DNA from: Thermoflexia bacterium
Lineage (GTDB): Bacteria > Chloroflexota > Anaerolineae > B4-G1
DNA length: 64,000 nt
Direction of reading: 5' to 3'
Assembly: GCA_011192155.1 (NCBI GenBank)
Contig: DUEK01000008.1
Location: forward strand, 1-64,000
Under the pieces are notes generated by a model that was given only the letters and a program-made list of their open reading frames with translations, did not search any database and was not told where the DNA came from. A program made the translations under genes and the position numbers. Positions 19,682-30,509 of this stretch are shown here, piece after piece; positions within the stretch are counted from its first letter, which is position 1; each line of letters opens with the position of its first letter.

Positions 19682-19845
19682 TCTTTCTCCTCCTAAGTTA
19701 GTTTTACGTACAAGCAAGGTTTGTCAACAGCTTCACTCGATCTTTATTCTCTGTCTTCTCAGTAGCCATCACCTCCTTTTGTAATGGTATGCACCCTCCA
19801 AACAGCACTCTTCTCAAGACAACCCGAATCAGGTTGTCAACGTAC

Positions 19846-20847
19846 TTAATTCACTTGGCCAGGTTTCACCAGGTGACAGGCGCAAAAGTGGCCCTTCTTT
19901 ACCTCGACGAACTCCGGTTCCGTCTCAAAGCAGGCATCTATGGCCACCGGGCAACGGGTGTTAAAGTTGCACCCCGCCGGAGGTTTGGACGGACTGGGAA
20001 TATCTCCCTCCAGGATGATGCGCTGCCGCTTTTCCTCGACCACCGGATCCGGCACCGGCACCGCCGACATCAAAGCCTTGGTATAGGGATGGAGCGGGTT
20101 GAGGTAAATCTCGTTCCGGTCGGTCAACTCCATGATCTTGCCCAGATACATCACGGCCATACGGTCGCTGATGTGACGAACCATGCTCAGGTCGTGAGCG
20201 ATGAACAAATAAGTAAGGCCCAACCGTTCCTGCAACTCTTCCAATAGGTTCACTACCTGGGCCTGGATGGAGACATCTAACGATGAGATAGGCTCGTCGC
20301 AGACGATCAGGTCGGGGTTGAGGGCCAGAGCGCGGGCGATGCCGATGCGCTGCCGCTGCCCGCCGGAGAACTCGTGGGGATAGCGGTTGACAAAGTAGGG
20401 ATTGAGGCCCACCATCTTTAAGAGTTCTTGTACCCGTTCGCGCTTCTCTTTTCCCTGGGCAACTGCATGCACCTCAAGCGGTTCGGCAACAATAGAGCCG
20501 ACCGTCATACGCGGGTTCAATGAAGCATAAGGGTCCTGAAAGATCATCTGCATCCGACGGCGCATGTGGCGCAGTTCGCTGCCTTTGAGATCCATCATGT
20601 CCGTGCCGTCAAAGGTCATCTGCCCCTCTGTCGGCTCGTACAGCCGAAGCATTGTCCGGCCTATGGTAGTCTTGCCGCTGCCGGTCTCCCCGACCAGCCC
20701 CAGCGTCTCTCCCTTCTGGATGTCAAAGCTAACGTCGTCCACCGCTCTAACGTCGCCGACGTGGCGCTGTATGATGACGCCCCGCATGATGGGAAAGTAC
20801 TTTTTAAGATTGCGAACTTGTACCAGAGGTATTGTGTCAGCGACCAT
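19846..20847 (-). CDS. Oligopeptide ABC transporter ATP-binding protein, OppF/DppF family
   Basis: Walker [10 protein letters not shown], signature [15 protein letters not shown]-terminal [10 protein letters not shown] oligo_HPY motif; start [18 protein letters not shown]. Confidence 0.93.
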   Translation of the reverse strand: MVADTIPLVQVRNLKKYFPIMRGVIIQRHVGDVRAVDDVSFDIQKGETLGLVGETGSGKTTIGRTMLRLYEPTEGQMTFDGTDMMDLKGSELRHMRRRMQMIFQDPYASLNPRMTVGSIVAEPLEVHAVAQGKEKRERVQELLKMVGLNPYFVNRYPHEFSGGQRQRIGIARALALNPDLIVCDEPISSLDVSIQAQVVNLLEELQERLGLTYLFIAHDLSMVRHISDRMAVMYLGKIMELTDRNEIYLNPLHPYTKALMSAVPVPDPVVEEKRQRIILEGDIPSPSKPPAGCNFNTRCPVAIDACFETEPEFVEVKKGHFCACHLVKPGQVN

Positions 20848-21877
20848 CGTCTCCCTCCCAGCGATCTGTATCCACGACGTGTTTCCACTTCCAGCAAGCC
20901 ACAATATGCCCCTCGCCCACCACTTCCTCCAGCGGCGGCATCTCCTCCAGGCACTTGTCCACCGCGTAGATGCACCGGGCAGCGAAGGGGCAACCAGGTG
21001 GCAGGTCAATCAGATCAGGCGGCAGGCCTGGAATGGAGATCAGTTTGGCGCCCGGAGGTGCGTCCAGCCGGGGCAACGATCCCAGCAACCCCCTCGTGTA
21101 GGGATGACGCGGCTGCCCGTAGATATTCTTCACATTGCCCCGCTCGATGATGTAACCGGCATACATCACGTTCACTCTGCTGGCCAGCCCCGCCACGACT
21201 CCCAGGTCGTGGGTGATCCACATCACCGCCATGCCCAGTTGCTCCTGGAGCCGTTTCACCAGATCCAATATCTGGGCCTGGATGGTGACGTCCAGGGCCG
21301 TGGTAGGCTCGTCGGCGATGAGGAGCTTGGGATTGCAAGAAAGAGCCATAGCGATCATTGCTCGCTGGCGCATACCGCCAGAGAACTGATGCGGATAGTC
21401 GTCCAGCCGCTGGTCAGCGTCCGGGATGCCGACTAACGCCAGCAGTTCCCCGGATCGCTCCCGCGCCTGTGCATTGTCCATCCCCTGGTGAAGTTTGAGC
21501 GCCTCCATGATCTGGAAGCCAACCGTGTACACTGGGTTGAGCGAAGTCATTGGGTCCTGAAAGACCATCGCGATTTCCGCACCACGAACGTGGTGCATCT
21601 CGCTCTCGCTCACCTTCAATAGGTCACGCCCATCGAACCAAACTTCCCCCTCCTCAATTCTGCCAGGGGGGCTGGGAATCAAGCGCATAATGGAGAGCGC
21701 ATGGACGCTCTTGCCACAGCCGCTCTCGCCAACGACGCCCAGGGTGCCTCCTTCTTCCATAGCATAGGAGACCCCATTAACAGCGTTCACCACACCATCC
21801 TCGGTGTAAAAGCGGGTGGCAAGGCCTCTTATATCAAGCAAGATATTTGGAGATCGAGTTTGCCCCTGTTCAGACAT
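20837..21877 (-). CDS. Oligopeptide ABC transporter ATP-binding protein, OppD/DppD family
   Basis: [22 protein letters not shown], oligo_HPY C-terminus; overlaps the OppF gene. Confidence 0.93.
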   Translation of the reverse strand: MSEQGQTRSPNILLDIRGLATRFYTEDGVVNAVNGVSYAMEEGGTLGVVGESGCGKSVHALSIMRLIPSPPGRIEEGEVWFDGRDLLKVSESEMHHVRGAEIAMVFQDPMTSLNPVYTVGFQIMEALKLHQGMDNAQARERSGELLALVGIPDADQRLDDYPHQFSGGMRQRAMIAMALSCNPKLLIADEPTTALDVTIQAQILDLVKRLQEQLGMAVMWITHDLGVVAGLASRVNVMYAGYIIERGNVKNIYGQPRHPYTRGLLGSLPRLDAPPGAKLISIPGLPPDLIDLPPGCPFAARCIYAVDKCLEEMPPLEEVVGEGHIVACWKWKHVVDTDRWEGDDGR

Positions 21878-22055
21878 AAACCCCCCTTTTGGTATAGATA
21901 AGAGAATACACAACGTTCAGAGCAAAAAGCACTTTACATTATACCCAATTGCCATAAAAACGCAAGCTCATCAGCAAATTATTGCCTGGTGGATCAAATC
22001 AAGGTTGCGTTCTCCCCACCTACTCTTATTTCCAAAGTAAATGCGCCCCAAATAT

Positions 22056-22403
22056 CTAGCACGCTAACTTTAGCATAGAGCTGTACTGTTCAAGAAGGCG
22101 CGTCAGCCAGGGATCGTACCTCCACTCCACCCACTCATTCTTAGGCTGAGGCCACTTGAAAGCAGTATATTGCACCGAGAGAAAGGCATCTATCTTTGAG
22201 AGCGGTATCGTTGCCATCCGATAGCCGCTGGCGATCAGGTCTACCAACGCCCAGGGTTTGGGTCGCTCCGCGCGCGCGCGAATGCGCTCCCAAACCTGGG
22301 GTGACGGGGAAGCGCCGGCCACCCTTCTCCGCAGCGCCCACCGAATCAAGCCGTCTAGCTCGTCTGCCTGCGCTCTCTCTAACACATCCTTACGTAAAAT
22401 CAT
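22056..22403 (-). CDS. Small protein (115 aa) translationally coupled to the ECF sigma factor
   Basis: Overlaps the 3' end of the sigma gene by 14 bp; same strand. Confidence 0.6.
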   Translation of the reverse strand: MILRKDVLERAQADELDGLIRWALRRRVAGASPSPQVWERIRARAERPKPWALVDLIASGYRMATIPLSKIDAFLSVQYTAFKWPQPKNEWVEWRYDPWLTRLLEQYSSMLKLAC

Positions 22404-22977
22404 ACGCCACCTCGGGTGCCAATCTGCGCTCCTGCTCCAGGATAGTTTTCCTCAGTTTTTTCCGAGCATAGTGCAGGCGTGACTTGACCGTCCCTTTTGG
22501 AATGTCTGCCACATAGGCAATCTCTTTCAGGCTCAACCCCTCCAGATAGTGCAGAATGATGACCACACGATGATTGGGGGATAGCGCATCAATCGCTTGC
22601 TGTATCATCTGTCGCCATTCTTGTTCTTCTACCGTCGCCTCGGGGTACAACTGGGGAGACATGACCAAATGGTCGAGAGTGTCTTGGAGTAAGTAGAACC
22701 ATCTCTTGACCCGGTTCGCCCAGGTATAGGCCGAGTTAATGGTGACACGATACAACCATGGCTCTAGCGCCACAGTCTCGTCAAGGCGGTCGGCATAGGT
22801 ATGGACTCGCAGAAAGACATCCTGGAGAATATCCTCAGCCGCTCGCTCATCACGAGTGATCGCTAGAGCCGTTCGATAGACCAGCGCTTTGTATTTCTTG
22901 TACAGTTCACCCAGAGCCTCAAAGTCGCCGTCTCGGATGCGAACGACGAGCCAGCCATCTGTGTGCTGTGCGGTCAT
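22390..22977 (-). CDS. RNA polymerase ECF-type sigma-70 factor
   Basis: Region 2 (LVYRTALAITRDERAAEDILQDVFLRVHTYADRLDE) and region 4 (VVIILHYLEGLSLKEIAYVADIPKGTVKSRLHYARKKLR). Confidence 0.93.
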   Translation of the reverse strand: MTAQHTDGWLVVRIRDGDFEALGELYKKYKALVYRTALAITRDERAAEDILQDVFLRVHTYADRLDETVALEPWLYRVTINSAYTWANRVKRWFYLLQDTLDHLVMSPQLYPEATVEEQEWRQMIQQAIDALSPNHRVVIILHYLEGLSLKEIAYVADIPKGTVKSRLHYARKKLRKTILEQERRLAPEVAYDFT

Positions 22978-23041
22978 CTACCCCCCATCTATATATACTA
23001 CTCAAGACTCAAAAGGTTCAATTGATGCAAGATTTACGGAT

Positions 23042-23779
23042 TCAAGATTTTGGGATTTGGATCAATTGCGCCAAAAATTCTCGATCTTGACGAGTTAAAT
23101 CGGCTTGTTTCAAGAGATCCGGACGGCGCTCGAAAGTGCGACGCAGAGCCTGCTCGCGTCGCCAACGGGCGACAGCAGCGTGATCCCCGGAAAGCAGCAC
23201 CTCCGGCGCCTCCCAGCCCCGGAACTCGAACGGGCGGGTATAGTGCGGCCCTTCCAGCAAGTTGCGAGCGTAGGAATCCTCACAAGCAGCGCCGGGATCT
23301 CCCAACACGCCTGGCAGTAGCCGAGTCACGGCGTCAATGATGACCAGCGCCGCCAACTCGCCGCCGGTGAGCACATAGTCGCCGATGGAGATTTCATCGC
23401 TTGCCAGATGTTGGCGCACTCGCTCATCTACCCCCTCGTACCGCCCGCAGATGAGGAGGATTTTTCGGTGGTGGGCTAGTTCAGCAGCGATGGCTTGGGT
23501 AAAGGGCCGCCCCTGAGGAGTCAGGAGTACAACCGGCGCGCCAGACTCTCCCGCCAGGGCCGCCTCGGCGGCGGCAAAGATGGGACCCGGTTTCATCACC
23601 ATCCCGCCCCCGCCCCCGTAGGGAGTATCGTCGGTGATATGGTGTTTATCGGTCGCATAGTCGCGAATGTTATGCAGCGCGACCGAGAGCCGCCCGCTCT
23701 CTTGAGCGCGCTTGAGGATACTCTCTTCCAAAGGGCCGGCAAATATCGCAGGAAAGAGAGTCAAAACGTCAAAGTGCAT
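23042..23779 (-). CDS. trmD: tRNA (guanine-N1)-methyltransferase
   Basis: [13 protein letters not shown] start; [44 protein letters not shown]. Confidence 0.96.
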   Translation of the reverse strand: MHFDVLTLFPAIFAGPLEESILKRAQESGRLSVALHNIRDYATDKHHITDDTPYGGGGGMVMKPGPIFAAAEAALAGESGAPVVLLTPQGRPFTQAIAAELAHHRKILLICGRYEGVDERVRQHLASDEISIGDYVLTGGELAALVIIDAVTRLLPGVLGDPGAACEDSYARNLLEGPHYTRPFEFRGWEAPEVLLSGDHAAVARWRREQALRRTFERRPDLLKQADLTRQDREFLAQLIQIPKS

Positions 23780-23806
23780 ATTCAATGACCGTTCAAGAAT
23801 CAATGT

Positions 23807-23913
23807 CACTTTTGCTACTGTACACTTTCTGCCAAGCAACCAAACCTTTATCACGAATTGTACGAATGTCGCGTTTGTGACATCCGTGATGAAAAAGAGT
23901 ACGGTAGTGAAAT
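23807..23913. repeat. Inverted-repeat element related to 17294..17620
   Basis: CACTTTTGCTACTGTACACTTT...GTACGGTAGTGAAATG ends; inner ATCACG/CGTGAT. Confidence 0.65.
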
Positions 23914-23914
23914 G

Positions 23915-24973
23915 TTACTCTGGTAAAGCTTCCCGCAGCAGGCGCAACCAGTTACCTCCCAGCACGGCGGTGATATCTTCCTCGCTGTAACCAGCCTCGT
24001 TCAGCGCCGGGCCGATGCGGACCAGATCGGCGACGGTGTCCAGCCCGGACGGCGCGCTCTCGGCTCCAAAGCCGCCGTCAAAGTCGGAGCCTACTCCCAC
24101 GTGGGCCGAGTCTCCCGCTACCTGGCAGACGTGGTCTATGGCGGCGACCACATCGTCCAGAGTGACAGCATCTTTGGGGTCACCCATCGTCCAATCAGGT
24201 CGCAAAAAGCTGTTGAACAACACGATCCCGATGACGCCATCCCGCTCGACCAGTCGCCGGATCATCTCGTCGGAGAGTTGGCGGGGGCCAGACACACGGG
24301 CGCGGGGATTGGCGTGACTGGCGATGATGCGGCCTTCAAAACGATCGAGCACCTCAAAGAACGCTTCTTCGGCCAAATGGCTGATGTCCAAGACCATATC
24401 CAGGTTGGCCATAGCAGCCAACAGATCGCGTCCGATATCGGTGAGCCGGCCAGGGGACGAGTCGCCGCCAGCGTAGCGGGATCCCGTCATCCAAGAAAGA
24501 CCCACCATGCGCAGGCCGCGCTCGAACCACTGCTCAAGCTCGGCTGGCTCGCGAACGGGGTCCGCTCCCTCCATCAGCGGAACGATGCCCACCTGAGGAA
24601 TCTCGCTCTCCCAACTGGCGAGCACTCTGTCGAGATCGGCGCAGTTTCCGATCAACGCTACCTGCTCGCACTCGCCGGCCAGACGATGGTAGTAATCTAG
24701 TTGAGCCCGTCCCAATGCACAAGCCTCTTCGGCAGTGGTGTAGGTATGGAGTTTCGCGGCCCCCGACCGGGTAGGCGAAGCAAAGACGGTGCCAAAAACA
24801 ACCGCCACGCTGCCGGACAGCCATTCGGGCAGCCCAACCATGCAAAGACCGCCGTGATGAGAAATATCGGTGTCCTCCTCGCGGCGTCGGGTGTCGAGCG
24901 CGCTACGGCGCATATCGCGGCTCAAGTTGAGCGCGTTGAAGGCAATGTCCTCGTGAGCGTCTATTATGACCAT
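23915..24973 (-). CDS. Membrane dipeptidase (renal dipeptidase, M19 family)
   Basis: IIDAHEDIAFNAL, LVLDISHLAEEAFFEVLD, IASHANPRA, VGVGSDFDGGFG. Confidence 0.9.
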   Translation of the reverse strand: MVIIDAHEDIAFNALNLSRDMRRSALDTRRREEDTDISHHGGLCMVGLPEWLSGSVAVVFGTVFASPTRSGAAKLHTYTTAEEACALGRAQLDYYHRLAGECEQVALIGNCADLDRVLASWESEIPQVGIVPLMEGADPVREPAELEQWFERGLRMVGLSWMTGSRYAGGDSSPGRLTDIGRDLLAAMANLDMVLDISHLAEEAFFEVLDRFEGRIIASHANPRARVSGPRQLSDEMIRRLVERDGVIGIVLFNSFLRPDWTMGDPKDAVTLDDVVAAIDHVCQVAGDSAHVGVGSDFDGGFGAESAPSGLDTVADLVRIGPALNEAGYSEEDITAVLGGNWLRLLREALPE

Positions 24974-25095
24974 AAATCCACTCTATAGCAGCAAGTTTAC
25001 CACCAAGCGGCGCGTTTGACAACTTTGAACAACAATCATATACTTTAGGCCAGGAGCAAGAGACTAGAAACGTAAAACTGGCGAGGAGAAAAACA

Positions 25096-25761
25096 ATGAC
25101 CACTGATTCCCGATTGGTAATGAGTCAAGGCCCTCAACCCGGCCAAACCTTTATGATAGATCGAGATGTAGTGACAATTGGACGAGACCCGGCCAACGAC
25201 ATTGTGATCAACGACCCGCAGGCTTCGCGTCAACACGCGCACATCAAGCGCCAGGGCAACCTGATGATAATTGAGGACCTGGGCAGCACTAACGGCACAT
25301 TCGCCAACGGTGTCCGGCTGACCAACCCACATACGCTGTCCAACGGCGACGTGATTGGCTTGGGAGATTCGGTGAGGTTGACCTACCATGGAGCAAGTCC
25401 AGATGCAAGTATGACGGCCCCAACCGAGGTGCTCGTTGGGGAGCCTACCGCGCCGCTGCAAGCGAGCTACACGCCGCCGCCACCGCCCACACCATCACCG
25501 TCGCCTCAACCCGCGCCGCCGCCAGCTTATGCGGCCCCTCCCCCGCCGCCAGCGAGCGCGCCACCGCCGCCTTATGCTCCCGCCCCACCGATCGAAGAGA
25601 AGAAAAGCAGAACCGGGCTGTGGTTGGGATGCGGATGCCTGGTGCTGTTGGTCATTTTTGTCTGCGTCGGGATGTTCGTGCTCGACTATTTCGAAATGTT
25701 GCCGCCCGTTTTCTACCAGCCATTGTACTGGTTAGGGCTGGACAAGTTCTTGGTACAATAA
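25096..25761 (+). CDS. FHA-domain protein with Pro-rich linker and TM segment
   Basis: VTIGRDPANDIVINDPQASRQHAHI...LGSTNGTFANG FHA signature; PPPPPTPSPSPQP linker; C-terminal TM helix. Confidence 0.88.
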   Translation: MTTDSRLVMSQGPQPGQTFMIDRDVVTIGRDPANDIVINDPQASRQHAHIKRQGNLMIIEDLGSTNGTFANGVRLTNPHTLSNGDVIGLGDSVRLTYHGASPDASMTAPTEVLVGEPTAPLQASYTPPPPPTPSPSPQPAPPPAYAAPPPPPASAPPPPYAPAPPIEEKKSRTGLWLGCGCLVLLVIFVCVGMFVLDYFEMLPPVFYQPLYWLGLDKFLVQ

Positions 25762-25820
25762 TCTCCCCCACTCCCCGATGTTGTGACCTTGCGAGGGGCA
25801 GAGAACCTCTCGCAAGGTTT

Positions 25821-28403
25821 TTATTTCTCTACAATCGTCTCCAGTAATTGACGGGTGAGAGCTTTAGCGCCAGTCCCCACGTCACCGGTCGGCCCCACGC
25901 AGCCGGGGCAGCCATCGGCGCAAGGGCAACGACGTGCCACGTCCAACGCAGCCAGCAGCAGTTCGTCGTGGAGTTCATAGATCCGCGCACTCAGTCCGGC
26001 CCCGCCCGGCGCGCAGTCGTAGAGCGTGATGGTGGGCAACCCAGTCTCTGGGGCTCGAGATTGCACTGCCGACCCCAGGTCGCCGGGGTCGCACATCAGA
26101 TGCAAGGGGGCCAAGTTGCGCAGCAGATAGGCCAAGCCGCTCAACGGGCCTCGCGCCCCCCGCGTCCGCTCGGCGCGGCGGTGGCAGGCGGCGCAGAGTG
26201 TGATCAGATTCTCCAGCCGGTTAGCGAGCCTGTAAAAGTTGTTCACGCCAGGCACGTAGCCAAAGGCGCGAAAAGGCGTGATGTGATGAACGTCGTGCTG
26301 GCGGCCCTCCCGCTCCGGAGCGCCGCATTGCCGGCAGACGTAGCCATCGCGGGCGCGGGCGGCGCCCCGCTGGGCGGGCCAATCGGGACCATAGTCGGTC
26401 GGCGGCGGCAGAACCCCGGCTTTCTGTAACCGCGCCGTGATTTCCTCGGAAAGCGTCAGCCAGTAGCCGATGGTGCGCAACTCCTGTTCCGGCAGGTCAA
26501 TTGGCGCCCAGGCCAACGTCTCGTGCGTGTAACGCTTGATCTTGCGGTAGCCGGTGGCCCGCGTCGTCACCAGCACCTTGCCATACCCTCTCGCCGCGTT
26601 CCCTTGCTTTTCTGTCCCCTCGGCCCCGTGACTGGGTAAATACTCCTCAAGCACTCGCACGTCCGTCGTGGACGAGGCCCGCGTGTAATAGTCCAGTTCG
26701 GCGGCCCGCACGCAGGCGAGTCCATCCTCCCAGTTCAACGATTCGACGACGTAGGTCGCTCCGCCGTGCAGGTAGACGGCCCCCGCGTGGAGCAGCACGG
26801 GCGCGCTGGGACGATCCATCTGACCGATCACGCGCGGTGCGCTATTAACTTTTTGAAACGGCCATTCTGATGGCACGCTATCACTCATCTCTTGGATGAC
26901 GACGTTATCGGGGATGCCGGTGCGCAGCGACAGCCTCCCCGCCGGGTAGCCCTCGCCGATCCACGTATAGCGGCCGTTGGAGCGGTGCAGCACCCCCTCC
27001 TCGGATAACACATCCAAGAGCGCGTCCGCGTCATCCACACTGCCGAAACGCTCACCCGTCTCGAAAGGCAATTCAAAGGCCGCGCAGGCCAGGTGATTGG
27101 TCAGCACTGCCAGGTTGTCCGGATCGAGCAACGCCCGCTCGACCGGCTGGCCGAAAAAGTAGCGCGGGTGAGAGATCAAATACTGGTCGAGCGGAAGCGC
27201 GCTGGCGACCAGCACCGCGACCGAGGTTCCCACCCGCCGCCCGGCCCGCCCGGCCTGCTGCCACGCGCTGGCGATGGTGCCCGGATAGCCCGTCATCACG
27301 CACGCGCTCAGTTGCCCAATATCTATGCCCAGTTCGAGCGCATTGGTGGCGACTACGCCGCGCACCCGCCCCTCGCGCAACCCCCGCTCAATAGTGCGCC
27401 GCTCGCTGGAGAGATAGCCGCCCCGGTAGCCCTGAATCGCCTGTGGATCGCGTCCCTCAGCGGCGACAGCATCACGCAAATAGCCCAGTAATAGCTCGGT
27501 GGTCAGCCGAGCGCGGGCAAAGGTGATAGTCTGCACGCCAGCGTGCAGAAAGTGGATGGCGATCTCCTTGGCCGCCAGCGTACTGCTGCGCCGGATGCCG
27601 AGTTGCCGGTCCACCAGCGGAGGGTTATACAGGATAAAGTGCTTGTCCCCTTGTGGGGAGCCGTCATCGTCCACCAGCGTGACCGGGGCCTCAATGAGCC
27701 GCTCGGCCAGTTCGCGCGGGTTGGCAATGGTGGCGGAAGTACAGATAAAACAAGGGTCGGAGCCATAGAAGCGACATACCCGCCGCAGCCGTCGCAGCAC
27801 GTTCGCCACGTGCCCGCCAAAGATGCCCCGGTAGGTGTGCAGTTCGTCGAGCACGACGTAGCGCAGGTTGCCAAAGAAGCGCGCCCAGCGGGTGTGGTGG
27901 GGCAGGATGCCGATGTGAAGCATATCGGGGTTAGTGATCAGTAGCCGGGCCTCGCGGCGGATGGCGGGGCGCTGAGACGATGGTGTATCACCGTCATAGG
28001 GCCGCACCGCAACTTGGGCCTTGCAACTTGCCGCTTGCAATTTGAGATTTGCAATTTGGTCGTGGGCCAGGGCTTTGGTGGGGAAAAGATAGAGGGCGCA
28101 AGTGTCCGCGTCGTTCAGCAGAGTGTGGAGGATGGGCAGGTTATAGGCCAGCGTCTTGCCGGAGGCGGTAGAGGTGGACAGAACAACGTGCTGCCCCGCC
28201 AGTGCCGCCTCGATTGCTTGAACCTGGTGGGTATATGGCTGCTTGATGCCGCGCTCGCGGGCAGTGGCGATCAGGCGCGGGTCGAGCGCGGCCGGCCAGG
28301 GCGCGACGTGAGCGGATCGGGCCGGAATGCGCTCCCAGGCGGTCACGCAGCGCATAAAGGCTGGGTCTTGGCGGAAGTCAGCTAACACACCAGATAAAGA
28401 CAT
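25821..28403 (-). CDS. DEAD/DEAH-box helicase, MrfA/YprA-like with DUF1998 region, containing an HNH motif
   Basis: STSTASGKTLAYNLPIL; DELHTYRG; MTGYPGTIASAWQQAGRAGRR; CPCADGCPGCVG; CRQCG..HHITPFRAF...NLITLCAACHRRAE HNH-like segment. Confidence 0.88.
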   Translation of the reverse strand: MSLSGVLADFRQDPAFMRCVTAWERIPARSAHVAPWPAALDPRLIATARERGIKQPYTHQVQAIEAALAGQHVVLSTSTASGKTLAYNLPILHTLLNDADTCALYLFPTKALAHDQIANLKLQAASCKAQVAVRPYDGDTPSSQRPAIRREARLLITNPDMLHIGILPHHTRWARFFGNLRYVVLDELHTYRGIFGGHVANVLRRLRRVCRFYGSDPCFICTSATIANPRELAERLIEAPVTLVDDDGSPQGDKHFILYNPPLVDRQLGIRRSSTLAAKEIAIHFLHAGVQTITFARARLTTELLLGYLRDAVAAEGRDPQAIQGYRGGYLSSERRTIERGLREGRVRGVVATNALELGIDIGQLSACVMTGYPGTIASAWQQAGRAGRRVGTSVAVLVASALPLDQYLISHPRYFFGQPVERALLDPDNLAVLTNHLACAAFELPFETGERFGSVDDADALLDVLSEEGVLHRSNGRYTWIGEGYPAGRLSLRTGIPDNVVIQEMSDSVPSEWPFQKVNSAPRVIGQMDRPSAPVLLHAGAVYLHGGATYVVESLNWEDGLACVRAAELDYYTRASSTTDVRVLEEYLPSHGAEGTEKQGNAARGYGKVLVTTRATGYRKIKRYTHETLAWAPIDLPEQELRTIGYWLTLSEEITARLQKAGVLPPPTDYGPDWPAQRGAARARDGYVCRQCGAPEREGRQHDVHHITPFRAFGYVPGVNNFYRLANRLENLITLCAACHRRAERTRGARGPLSGLAYLLRNLAPLHLMCDPGDLGSAVQSRAPETGLPTITLYDCAPGGAGLSARIYELHDELLLAALDVARRCPCADGCPGCVGPTGDVGTGAKALTRQLLETIVEK

Positions 28404-28516
28404 TAGAGTTCATCAAGATTATAGGCAGGAGTTGAGAGAGTGCAAGTGTGCGATGTGCTGCGTTGACATCCTCGCACCGTCGTGATACTATTAGCCTAAT
28501 TCTGGAAAGGAGCGAG

Positions 28517-29176
28517 ATGCTCGAAAAGGACAAAGTAGAAGCCGTTCTATTCGATCTGGACGGGACGCTGATGGACACCGATGACCAGGCGGTGGAGAAA
28601 CTGGCGCACCGGCTGGAGCGGCTGCGCTGGCCTCACCCGCACCAGGCCGCCCGCCGCTTCGTCATGGCTGCCGAAACCCCCGGCAACGCCCTGATGACGT
28701 TGATAGACATGCTGGGATTGGACGGGCCGCTGGCAGCGCTCACCGACCGACTGCACCACTGGCGCGGCCTGCGCGCGCGGGCCGACTTTCGCATCGTCGC
28801 AGATGCAGAAGAGATGCTGGATGCACTGAAAGGGCGCTATCGGCTGGCGGTGGTCACCACGCGCGGCCGGCGCGACGCAGAGGCGTTCCTGGGTCAACAC
28901 AACCTGCACGACTATTTTGACGCCCTGGTGACGCGCGAAAGCACTTGGCGGCTCAAGCCCCATCCCGCCCCCGTCCGGCGCGCGGCCCAATTGCTAGACG
29001 TGCCCGTTGAGCAGTGCGTGATGGTGGGAGACACGCCGGTGGACGTGAAATCGGCCCGGCGGGCCGGCGCGTGGGCAGTGGCGGTACTGTGTGGCTTTGG
29101 TGAGCGGGGGGAGTTGGAGCGGGCCGGCGCTCACGTTGTCTTGGAACACACTTCGCACTGTTCGTCATTGCTGTAG
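28517..29176 (+). CDS. HAD-family hydrolase (phosphatase)
   Basis: VLFDLDGTLMDTDD; VVTTRG; MVGDTPVDVKSARRAGAWAVAVLCGF. Confidence 0.9.
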   Translation: MLEKDKVEAVLFDLDGTLMDTDDQAVEKLAHRLERLRWPHPHQAARRFVMAAETPGNALMTLIDMLGLDGPLAALTDRLHHWRGLRARADFRIVADAEEMLDALKGRYRLAVVTTRGRRDAEAFLGQHNLHDYFDALVTRESTWRLKPHPAPVRRAAQLLDVPVEQCVMVGDTPVDVKSARRAGAWAVAVLCGFGERGELERAGAHVVLEHTSHCSSLL

Positions 29177-29285
29177 GGTCACCTTTTTCACTGCAACTTG
29201 ATTGTAACTGGCTCGTAACACTGTGTGGTTTAGCGGCGTCGTATAATCAAAGAAACCAGGCTTCTGACCTTTACCGGGAGAGATT

Positions 29286-30467
29286 ATGATGACGAGCAGT
29301 GCAACTGAAATACTGCGCCAGGTATTTCCCGGCCTGAGCGAGCAAGACCTGACCGAACTGGCCAGTGTAGCTAAACGGCGCACTTATCCTCCAGATACCA
29401 TTCTGTGTCACGAGGGACGCGCCGAGGAAATCTTCTACGTCATCGTCAGTGGGCGAGCGGAAATCAGCAAGCATATGGAAGAGGGCGCGCAGCGAATACT
29501 GCACCAACAGGGACCAGGCGAGTTCTTTGGCGAACTTGCATTGGTGCAGGAGGGCCAACGCGCCGCTACCGTCCGCACGCTAGAACCAACTACAGTGTTG
29601 GAGATTGAGCGTGAAGCCTTTACGAGTGTGCTGCAACGCAGTGCCTCGATGGCAGTGCGCATTATGCTGCAAGTCACCTCGCGCCTGCGTGATTCTGACC
29701 AGCGCTCCATCGCTGACCTGCGCCGCAAGAACGTCGAACTGGCGCGAGCGTACGAGGACTTGGAGACCCAACAACGACTGCGCTCCGAGTTCCTCACCAC
29801 TGTATCCCACGAACTGCGCACACCCTTGACAGCCGCCACCGGCTACCTGCAATTTGTCAACTCTGGCGTGGTGGATCCAGAGCAAACGCTGGATTTCTTG
29901 GGCAAAGTATCCCAGAACCTAGAGACTGTCGTATACCTGGTCAACAACATCCTGCTCCTGCAAGAATTGGAGTTGATCACACCAGAGTTCAAACCGCTGA
30001 ACGTGGCAGAAATAGTGGCTCAGGTCGTCCACGAGATGATAGAACAGGCGGCGCCGGCCGGCCTCACGATAGATACCCACATCGCGGGCAAACTGCCCCA
30101 TGTGATGGGGGACGCCAGCAGCCTGGGCCGCGCGGTGGGTGTACTGCTGGATAACGCTGTCAAGTTCAGCCCCGCAGGCGGTGGAATCTCCGTCCGAACG
30201 CGCGCCGACGATGGCTCGCTGCTGATCGAGATCCGCGACCCCGGCGTCGGATTTCCCGTGGAGCAATTGGAGCACCTGTTCAAGCCCTTTACACGCATTG
30301 AGGCGACAGACGGCTACCTGTTCGGCGGCGTGGGGTTGGGGCTGCCCATCGCAAAGCATATAGTGGAATCACACGGCGGGCGCATTGAGGCCGCAAGTGA
30401 GAAAGGAAAAGGCAGCACCTTTACAATCGTGCTGCCTATCGCTGAAAAAGTGAAACGTGAAGCGTGA
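29286..30467 (+). CDS. Sensor histidine kinase with N-terminal cyclic-nucleotide-binding (Crp-like) domain
   Basis: cNMP-like fold GPGEFFGELALVQEGQRAATVRT; HisKA LTTVSHELRTPLTAATGYLQ; HATPase GGVGLGLPIAKHIVESHGG. Confidence 0.9.
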   Translation: MMTSSATEILRQVFPGLSEQDLTELASVAKRRTYPPDTILCHEGRAEEIFYVIVSGRAEISKHMEEGAQRILHQQGPGEFFGELALVQEGQRAATVRTLEPTTVLEIEREAFTSVLQRSASMAVRIMLQVTSRLRDSDQRSIADLRRKNVELARAYEDLETQQRLRSEFLTTVSHELRTPLTAATGYLQFVNSGVVDPEQTLDFLGKVSQNLETVVYLVNNILLLQELELITPEFKPLNVAEIVAQVVHEMIEQAAPAGLTIDTHIAGKLPHVMGDASSLGRAVGVLLDNAVKFSPAGGGISVRTRADDGSLLIEIRDPGVGFPVEQLEHLFKPFTRIEATDGYLFGGVGLGLPIAKHIVESHGGRIEAASEKGKGSTFTIVLPIAEKVKREA

Positions 30468-30509
30468 TCCGCCAATCCTGCTAACCCACGTTCTGAAGGA
30501 GAGGAATTT

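Noticed and set aside
28010-28065. TTGCAACTTGCCGCTTGCAATTTGAGATTTGCAATTTG inside the helicase gene as another in-frame repeat insertion
   Set aside because: Spacing between flanking helicase motifs (PTKALAHDQ and YDGDTP) appears normal, so an insertion is not supported
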